Of a stretch of DNA of 64,000 nt, positions 17,133 to 26,300 are shown one piece after another (the first letter of the stretch is position 1; every line of letters begins with the position of its first letter). The translations under genes and the position numbers were made by a program. Source of the DNA: an uncultured Bacilli bacterium (lineage in GTDB: Bacteria; Bacillota_I; Bacilli_A; ML615J-28; CAG-313); assembly GCA_934140285.1 (NCBI GenBank), contig CAKPBI010000004.1, forward strand, positions 62,001 through 126,000, given 5' to 3'. The notes beneath the pieces are model-generated. The model did no database searches and had not been told where the DNA came from. It was given only the letters and a program-made list of their open reading frames with translations.

Positions 17133-20100
17133 ATGAAAAACATCAAAACTTTTACAAAATACTTAAGTTTATTCTTGTTTATTATGACTCTTTGTTTATT
17201 AACTAGTTGTAAGAAACCTGAAAAAGAAAACCCGATTGACCCAGATGATGAAATCGAAGAAATTACATTTGTACTTCCATCAACCTTAAAAGTACATGAA
17301 ACTCACAAGATTGTTGGAATTGAATCAGACTATGAAGTAAAATCAACAAATGATGAAATTATCAAAGTTCATGATGATTATACTTTAGAAGCCCTAAGCG
17401 TAGGTAAGGTTATTATCACTATTACATATGTAAAGAATCAAGAAGTATCAAAAAAATATACTATTGAAGTTCTTGATGAATTAAGTGTTGAACTCCCTGA
17501 TAAAATTAATCAATATGCTTTATTTGAACCGCTTGTAACCTCACTTTCTGAGGGCGCAGTTAAAGACTATACACTTAAATCAAGTGATGAAAGCATCTTA
17601 AAAGTAGTAAATGGAAAACTAGATGCTCTTAAACCTGGTAAATCAACCATTACAGTTACTCGTGGTGATTTTACATATTCAAAAGAAATTGAAGTAGAAT
17701 ATGATGAAAACGTCATGAAGGTAGCACTACCAGAAACACTTGCATGTTATAATATGGTCGAAGTTCTTGTTTATATTGAAAATAGAGGCTATGTAAAAGA
17801 CTTTACCGTAACCTCATCTAATACAAGATCAATCAAATATAATGCCGGCTACTTAAACAGCTACCGTGTAGGTGAATCTACTATTGAAATTACTTATGGT
17901 ACAATTACTAAAAAATATACTATCAATGTTATAAATGAATTATATTTAGAAGTGCCTGAAGAAATCCGTGTCTTTGATAAAGTTGATATTAAATATAGTA
18001 ATGCAATGAAGAAGAATATGAGTGAGGCAATAATTACATCAAGTAATCCTGAAATCTTAAATATCATTGAAAAAAACCAAATTGAAGGACTTGCTCCAGG
18101 AACTGTTACTATAACTTTAGAGTTTGATGGCATGAAAATATCAAAAGAAGTAAAAGTTACAATAGGATATAAGTATGAATACAAAAATGCTTTACTTCCA
18201 ACCCAAGAAACTATCATGAAAATAGTAGATTACTTAAATAATGAAGTTACCAACTTTACTTTATCAACAACAAACAATGATATTATCAAAATAGCAAACA
18301 ATAAAATCACTGCCTTAAAAGAAGGCACTGCTACTCTAACTATTGAAATTGGCAAATTTAAAGATGAACTTGAAATCATGGTTATCGGTATGGAAGTATC
18401 AGCCGCATCAACAATGAAGCGTGGTGGAATCCAAGATTTAAGTATTAACTTTACACCTAATACTTATAGCGAAGGATATACTTTAGAAAGTAGTAATCCT
18501 GAAATCATTGAAGTAGTAGAAAAAAATCGTATTCGTGCCTTAAAACCAGGTAGTGCTGATATCGTTGTTGTATCAGTAAGTGGTTTAAGAGAAACCTTAA
18601 CAATCACTGTAGAAGATGTTTACTACTCAATTACATTCAACATTACTGATGAAGAAAAAGCCTTACTTCCAGAAGGTTATCTTGATACTCATCAAAAATT
18701 CTCTGTTGATGATCTTCCAATTGCTCTTCCTAATATGGAAAAAGATATGAGTTCTTTCTTAGGTTGGAAAATCAACAACAATAGTCAAGACTATGATTTA
18801 GAAGATTTAACTTTTGAAATCCCTGTTGGTACTAACTACAATGTAACTTTAACATCTGTATGGGGTAACTCTCATATTGAGTTATATCATGAAAATGTTC
18901 AAGTAATTGAACCAGAACAAAACTTAAAACTTCTTGTTAAAACATTCATGATTCCAAAAGGCATTGATGTAAATAACCTTGTTTGGGAATCAGCTAATGA
19001 AAAGATTGCAACCGTAAAAGATGGTATTGTAACTGGTGTTGGCGATGGTACCGTTTTAATTAAAGTAAGTCTAAAAGAAAAACCAAATATTAACACAACA
19101 ATAGGAGTAACAATTATGAGTAATATGAAGGAAATGGATGAATTATTAAATTACTTTGTTGAAAATGCTATTGATGAAGTAATCGCAAAGAACATTACAG
19201 TAACAGGATATCAATTTATCTATCAACATCGTTTACTTGGTAGTGTTACAAAATACTTATTTACTCCATTTGTGGTAAATAATGATTTCTATCCAATTCC
19301 ATCATCTAATGCCAACCGTCCAGGAGTTGTTTATCCTAAGTATTACATTACTGTTCATGATACAGCCTCAGCTGCTGAAACTGCTGATGGAAAAGCTCAT
19401 GCAAGATACGTCACAGAAGGTGGTGGCGGAACTTCATGGCATTATTCAGTTGGTAATGATGGTATTTATCACCAAATTCCTGATAATGAAAATGCATATC
19501 ATGCAGGTGATGGTGGAAGACCATATATCCTATATGAAACTGGTGTAAAAGCAGAAAATACTACTAAACTTCCGGTAGTTACTATCAGCGAAGATGGCTA
19601 CTATGAAATCAATGGAAGCAAGACCAAAGTATTAGCTCCAACTAATGATGGTAAAATCCTAACAACTAAAGATATAAATGATGTTGGTATTCGTACAGTT
19701 GTTCAAAATGGTTATTACTATATTGGTAATACTTATTACAACGCAACATATCATAAAATATCTAATGCTGGTGGTAACAATAACTCAATCGGTATGGAAA
19801 CCATGGTAAATAAAGGTTCTGACTTATATTTAACTTGGCATAATACTGCAAAACTTGTAGCTAACTTAATGTATCAAAACAATCTAGGTATTAATGATGT
19901 TCGTCCTCACCATTTCTTTAGTGGTAAGAACTGCCCTCAAACAATGCGTGATAATGGTTTATGGGGTAACTTTATTACCATGGTTCAATTTGAGTATGAT
20001 ATTTTAACTAAATATAAAGATTATAAAATCACTTTTGAATCTCATGATTTAGAATACTTAAATAATGTTGGACGTGTAATTAAACAAGATAAATACACAA

Positions 20101-20204
20101 AAACAGTTACTTACACCATTACTGTAACTAAGAATGGAGTATCAAAATCAGTAACATTATCATCTAATATTCCAGGTAGTTTAGACCTAAAAGACATCAT
20201 TTAA
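17133..20204 (+). CDS. Lipoprotein N-acetylmuramoyl-L-alanine amidase with Ig-like repeats
   Basis: The 1023-residue protein has a lipoprotein signal (LLTSC, Cys26), six or seven Big_2-type Ig repeats (about 45-475 and 585-660; each ends A-L-x-x-G-x-x-x-I-T-I), one InlB-like repeat (about 500-585) and an amidase_2/PGRP domain (about 725-960). The zinc ligands fit the T7-lysozyme pattern: H742 in TVHDTA, H926 or H927 in RPHHF and C934 in KNCPQ, with SIGMET supplying the conserved Glu. A 50-residue beta domain (DYKITFESHD to SNIPGSL) closes the protein. It should cut the peptidoglycan stem or a related amide from outside the membrane. The neighbour at 20343 shares the same C-terminal modules. 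Confidence 0.87.
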   Translation: MKNIKTFTKYLSLFLFIMTLCLLTSCKKPEKENPIDPDDEIEEITFVLPSTLKVHETHKIVGIESDYEVKSTNDEIIKVHDDYTLEALSVGKVIITITYVKNQEVSKKYTIEVLDELSVELPDKINQYALFEPLVTSLSEGAVKDYTLKSSDESILKVVNGKLDALKPGKSTITVTRGDFTYSKEIEVEYDENVMKVALPETLACYNMVEVLVYIENRGYVKDFTVTSSNTRSIKYNAGYLNSYRVGESTIEITYGTITKKYTINVINELYLEVPEEIRVFDKVDIKYSNAMKKNMSEAIITSSNPEILNIIEKNQIEGLAPGTVTITLEFDGMKISKEVKVTIGYKYEYKNALLPTQETIMKIVDYLNNEVTNFTLSTTNNDIIKIANNKITALKEGTATLTIEIGKFKDELEIMVIGMEVSAASTMKRGGIQDLSINFTPNTYSEGYTLESSNPEIIEVVEKNRIRALKPGSADIVVVSVSGLRETLTITVEDVYYSITFNITDEEKALLPEGYLDTHQKFSVDDLPIALPNMEKDMSSFLGWKINNNSQDYDLEDLTFEIPVGTNYNVTLTSVWGNSHIELYHENVQVIEPEQNLKLLVKTFMIPKGIDVNNLVWESANEKIATVKDGIVTGVGDGTVLIKVSLKEKPNINTTIGVTIMSNMKEMDELLNYFVENAIDEVIAKNITVTGYQFIYQHRLLGSVTKYLFTPFVVNNDFYPIPSSNANRPGVVYPKYYITVHDTASAAETADGKAHARYVTEGGGGTSWHYSVGNDGIYHQIPDNENAYHAGDGGRPYILYETGVKAENTTKLPVVTISEDGYYEINGSKTKVLAPTNDGKILTTKDINDVGIRTVVQNGYYYIGNTYYNATYHKISNAGGNNNSIGMETMVNKGSDLYLTWHNTAKLVANLMYQNNLGINDVRPHHFFSGKNCPQTMRDNGLWGNFITMVQFEYDILTKYKDYKITFESHDLEYLNNVGRVIKQDKYTKTVTYTITVTKNGVSKSVTLSSNIPGSLDLKDII

Positions 20205-20215
20205 AATAAGAAGAT

Positions 20216-20258
20216 AGACTTTTTCAAAGCCTTAGGTATTTGAGAAAGTCTTTTTTTT
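20216..20258 (+). terminator. Intrinsic terminator after the first amidase gene
   Basis: GACTTT-T-TCAAA pairs with TTTGA-G-AAAGTC and is followed by eight T residues. Confidence 0.9.
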
Positions 20259-20268
20259 AAAAAAAGTA

Positions 20269-20306
20269 TGAAAACGCTTGCTAAAAAATATTAAAAATGT
20301 TATAAT
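20269..20306 (+). promoter_or_regulatory. Promoter with cre-like operator for the giant amidase gene
   Basis: TTGCTA (20278-20283) and TATAAT (20301-20306) are 17 bases apart. TGAAAACGCTTGCT (20269-20282) matches every fixed position of the cre consensus TGNAANCGNWNNCW and covers the -35 box, so repression by a CcpA/LacI-type protein is likely. Confidence 0.6.
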
Positions 20307-20342
20307 TAGGTGTAAAAATAATGAAAGGAAAAGGAGAAAAAT

Positions 20343-23300
20343 ATGCTAAACTTTAGAAAAAGAATTTTCTTATTTTTAACACTTATTATGACTGTTTTAT
20401 GTTTAGTAAGTTGTACAGATGTAAAGAATACAGTTCGTATTAACCTTGAAGAAAATGAATACACTGTAAGAATGCAATCTACTCTAACTGTTAAACCAGT
20501 CATTAAAGCTTCTGCCGATTTCGACATGAATGGATTTGAAGTTGTTTATGAATCTTCAAACGAAGAAGTCGTACGTTACGTTAATGGTATTTTATACCCT
20601 ATTAGCGAAGGCGAAGCACAAATCAAAGTTTATTGGAAGGATAAAGACGTAATCTTTGATAAAGCAACGGTTAAAGTTATTAAACCTGCTTTACCAGAAT
20701 TATTAGTTGAAGATCCTGTCAATGTATTGAAAAACGATGAGGTTCTACTACCTTACACTTTATATAAAAACTACACTGATGCTAAAGCAACATTCAAAAC
20801 TTTAACACCTGAAATCGCAACAATCGATGAAACAGGTAGAGTTAAAGCTCTTAAAGTTGGTACAGCTCTATTTGAAGCAGTCGTTAGTGACTACGCTGAA
20901 ACAAGTGAAGTTTATACAATAAAAGTTAACGTTGTTGAATCTGACTTCTCTATCAAGTATGTTCTTGATGGTGGTGTAAATGCTGAAACTAACCCTGTTG
21001 GTTACAACACTTTAAATTGCCCAATTGAACTTGCTCCTGCAACAAAAGAAGGTTATGACTTTGTTGGTTGGAAATTAGATGGTCAAATCGTTAATGAAAT
21101 TCCTGCAAATACTACAGGTGATCTTGAACTTGTAGCTGTATGGAAAGCTGTTGAATACAAACTTGAATTAGATGTTGATGGTGGAACATTCGAAGGTGAA
21201 TTACCTACTTCTTATACTGCTGATTTGCTACCTCTTGCTCTTCCAACTCTAACAAAAGAAGGATATGAATTCCAAGGTTGGAAACTTGACAAAGCTGTAG
21301 TTAAAGAAATCAAAGAAGGCACAACTGGTGATTTAACACTTAAAGCTGTATGGAAAGCTCTTGAATGGAATGTTTCATTTGATCTTGATGGTGGTGAATT
21401 CCCTGGTACATATGCAACAAGAGAAGAAATGGTAAATGACTTTATGAAAGACTTTGGCGCTTTCGCAAAGATTGACATGACTACTCCTGCTCAATACTGG
21501 GCTCAAGATCCCGCAAGAACAACTTTCTGGAAAGATGCAAAGATGCATGCTAAATGGTCTTGGATCTTTAAAGCGTTAATTCCTTTTGCAAAAGCTCAAG
21601 GTATTGATACTAAATATCTAGTTGGTATGAATGCAGATCCAATTTCAATTTCAGGATATGCAACTCAAAACGTTGCTATCTACTTATTAGGTATTAACAA
21701 TGCTCAATGGAATGAAACTTATGCTGCAACTTACAAAGGCTTATCTAGTAAATGGACTACAGTTAATTGTACAAGTGAAGCTGTAATGAATAGTTGGGTT
21801 CAATATGTTGGTGTTAAGACAACTCGTAACACTGATGAAGAATTCGTTCTTCCTACACCTGTTAAACCTGGTTATGATTTCGCTGGTTGGTTCGATGCTG
21901 AAGATAATAAAGTTGAAAAAGTTGAAGCTGGTACATTAAGAGATGTTGCTGTAAAAGCTAAATGGACTCTTGCAAATTACAACATCAATTTTGATTATGC
22001 TGGTGGTACACTTGTTGGTAAATATGCAACAAGAGAAGACATGGTAAATGACTTTATGAAAGACTTTGGCGCTTTTGCAAAGATTGACATGACTACTCCT
22101 GCTCAATACTGGGCTCAAGATCCTGCTAGAACAACTTTCTGGAAAGATGCAAAGATGTATGCTAAATGGTCATGGATCTTTAAAGCATTAGTTCCACTTG
22201 CAAAATCTCAATATCAAGAAACAACATATCTAGATAATATGCTTGCAGATCCTATCTCAATTTCTGGATATGCAACTCAAAACGTAGCTGTTTATCTATT
22301 AGGTATTAACAATGCTAAATGGAATGAAACTTATGCTGCAACTTACAATGGCTTAGCAAGTAGATATACTACAGTTGATTCTACAAGTGAAAAAGCATTA
22401 AATAGCTGGATTGAATATGTTGGTATGAAAACTACTTACACAATCTTTGATGAAGTTACACTTCCAACTCTAACAAAAGAAGGTTACACATTTGTTGGTT
22501 GGTTCAATGGCGAACAAAAGGTTGAAACAATTGCTGCTGGTACATATGGAGACTTAAATTTAGTTGCTAAATTTGAAGGCAATAAATATGAAATTGAATA
22601 TGTATTAGAAGAAGGTGCAACACTTCCTGAAGGTGCTGCAAAAGAATATTTATTCGGTACTGGACTTGCTACACTTCCTGTTCCAACAAAAGAAGGTTAT
22701 GATTTCTTAGGTTGGTATGAAGGTGAAACTAAAGTTGAAGCTATCGCAGCTGATAGAACTGGTAAAGTTACTTTAACTGCAAAATTTGAAAAGCAAGCTG
22801 AAGTTACTGAATTTGAAATTACTTATAATCTAGATGGTGGAACACTTCCTGAAGATGCTCCTACTAAATATACTAAAGGTGTTGGTCTTGCATCACTTGT
22901 AACTCCAACAAAAGAAGGTTACACATTCTTAGGATGGTACTTAAATGGTGAATTAGTAACTGCTATTAGTGCTTCTCAAGAAGGTAATGTTACTCTTGAA
23001 GCTAGATGGGAAGAAATCGTTCAAGAAGAAGAATATGAAATTACTTATGACTTAGATGGTGGTTCATGGGCAGTAACTAAGATTGAATCTTATGAAGCAT
23101 TTGCTGCTGCATTCGCTGCTGCATACTCTGAATATGTTGGTAAAGAAGTTACTCCTGAAACTTTCATGGATGTATCTTTCAACTATGGTAATTTAGATGA
23201 TTTCTTCGACAATGCTAAATACTCTGCTGATTGGGCATGGGTTAGAACATTTGTTGTTGAATATTGTAACAAAACTGATAACCAATATAAATCAAATATT

Positions 23301-26300
23301 GCTGATAAGACTGCTGATTATCATAACACAATCTTAAGAGCAAACGTTCACGGATTTATTAACCATGCACAATGGTCAAAATGGCCTGCAAGTGCAAACT
23401 ATGCAAGTGTTAAATTTGAAGACTTCCAAGATAAAGTTCCTGGTGGAAAAACTATCGCTGGTCCTGATAAATATGTAAATACTAAAGGTGCTACATTAGT
23501 TGCTCCTGTTAAAGAAGGATTCGACTTTGCTGGATGGATTTGTGGTGATGAAGTCATTACTGAAATCGCTGCTGGTACAAATGGTAACTTAACACTTAAA
23601 GCTAAATGGCGTGCTGCATCAGGTGAACAAGGTGTTATCCTTGTAGGTCCTGAAAGAGCATACAAGACAATTGATGAAGCTATGGCAGTCGCAATGCCTG
23701 GTGATGTAATCAAACTAGATGCCGGAACTTATGAAGGCGGAACAATCTCTGTTGCTAATGTTAAATTAGTTGGTCCTAATGCTGGTATCAACCCTGTTAA
23801 CACTACAAGAAGTGCAGAAGCTATCTTTACTGGTGATATCAATGTTGCTGCTAACTATGTAACAATCGATGGTATTAGATTAACTGGTAAGGCTCGTATC
23901 GTTGGTTCAGCTAATGGTATTGAAGATTTAACAATTACTAATGTTCACATTTTTGAATGTGCTATTAATGAAGGCTCTGCAGATTCAGCAAATGCTCCTT
24001 TCTATTTCTATACTTCACAAGAAAATGCCGAATTTAAGAATATTGTTATCACAAACTGCTTAAATTCTGAAACTAAAGAAGGAAGAGGCATGATCCTTTA
24101 TGGTGCTCACATCAATGGCTTAACTATGAAAGATAATAAATTCGTAGGTAAGAGAATTAACTATAACGATGGTATTAAAATTGATAGTAATGCTGGTTGG
24201 GGTATTAAAGGTAAAGTTGAAATCGTAAGTAACCACTTCGAAAACTATGCTCAATATGTAATTTGGGTACGTCTATATGGCGATGGTGAATATGATATTC
24301 AAAATAACGTATTTATTAATAATGGCCAAACTGCTGGAAGCCATGCTGCAATATCATTTATTAAATATGGAGGCAATGGCGGAAATGTTAGTATTAACTT
24401 TATGTACAATACAGTTGACAACTCTTACATGGCTGCAAGAATTGACAAGACTGATCGTACAGCTGAAAATTTAATCGTACATATTAACTATAATAAGATT
24501 AAAAATTGTAAAGCTTCATACTACGTAAAGAATGGTAATGATTTTAACGTAGATGCTGCAAATAACTATTATGAAAAAACTCCAGTTGCTCAAATGTTTA
24601 GTGGTGCTGTTTGGGAACCTTACTACACTGATGAAACTAAAGTTCCTCTATATGGACAACCTTTAACTTTCAAAGCAATTAATTATGAACTTGATGGTGG
24701 AGAATTAGATGAAGCTGCTCCTAAATCATTTGATTCTACAACAGGTCTTGCTGTTCTTCCAACTCCAACAAAACGTAATCGTATTTTCGTTGGTTGGTTA
24801 ATGAATGGTGAATTCGTAACTAGCATTCCTGCTGGTACTGATACTGCTGTTACATTGACAGCTGTATGGCGTGAAGACGCTATCTATGTAAGTAAGAATG
24901 GTGAAAGCTATGCCGTTGCAACTTTAGCTGAAGCTATCGCAAAAGCAAAAGCTGGCGACAAGATTATCGTTCTTGCTGGTGAATATGAAGAAAATATCAC
25001 AATTAGTGTTGCTAACTTAACTCTTGTTGGTGTTAACCAAGGTATCAATCCTAACACTGGAACAAGAGGTGCAGAAGCAATCATTAAAGGTGTTATTACA
25101 ATTACTGCAAGTGCTACTGACCTTACAATTGATGGTTTAGCATTTACTGGTAATGCAAAAGTTAAAAACGCTTCTAACAATGATACAATTAGTGGATTAA
25201 CTTTCCAAAATAACGTTGTATATGATATGGAAGCTACAACAGCTTGGATTTTAAATAGATATCAAATGGATGCCTTCTTAGAAATCAAAGTTTCTAGTGG
25301 AGCTTCTAATAATATCGGTGTTTATAACAACAAGTTTACAAACGTTGGTAATGTTAACGTTCTAGTAAACAGAGTTGAAAACTTAAGTGTTGATGGTAAC
25401 GTATTTAAAGACTTCGGTCGTGATGCCGTTCGTTCTGAAGGTGGTTATTCTTATGGAATCTTAGCATTCACAAACAACCATTTCGAACAAACAACTGCTG
25501 GTCATGGCTATGCTGGTATCTTCACATACTCAATTTCTGGTGGAGCTGGCACTAACGCAAAAGCTGTAGTTAAAGGCAATACATTTATTAAAGTTGGTTC
25601 AAATGATACTTCAATTGCTCCATACAATGGTGCATTAATATCACACGTATACCAAGAAAACAAATTAGCTTGGATTGTTGAAGATAACGTATTTGATCAT
25701 TGTTCAAATATTATGTGGCTTCGTAACAATGGTGCTAAAGAATCTACATGGTCATGTACAGTTCAAAATAACCAATTCTTAGGTATTCCTCAAACTTATT
25801 ACTTTGGAACATATCGTGGTGCTGATACTGAATCTACAAATCCACATCTTGCTGTATTCGGTGCTAACTACTATGAAGATAATGATGGTAATGTAATTAC
25901 TGATTTAACTCAATACGCTGATATGTTTAAACACTTAAATACTTATGGAACAACTCTAGCTGCAAAACCTGGTGAAGCAACAGTTGAAGCATATGAGTTC
26001 TGGAGAATTTCATATGATCTAGATGGTGGTACTGCAAAAGGTCTTGTAACTCATTACAATAGAGAAACTGGCGCTATTAAACTTCCTACACCTACATGGA
26101 ATATTTACCATGAATTCAAAGGATGGACATTAGATGGCGTTACAATCACAGAAATTCCTGAAGGAACAAAAGGAGACTTACACATTGTGGCTGTTTGGGA
26201 AGAAATCGAAGGAAACCCTGTTACACTTGAATTTGAATTAAATGGTGGTAACTGGAATTATGCATCATTTGATGAAATTAGTTTAGATTTATTAAATGAC

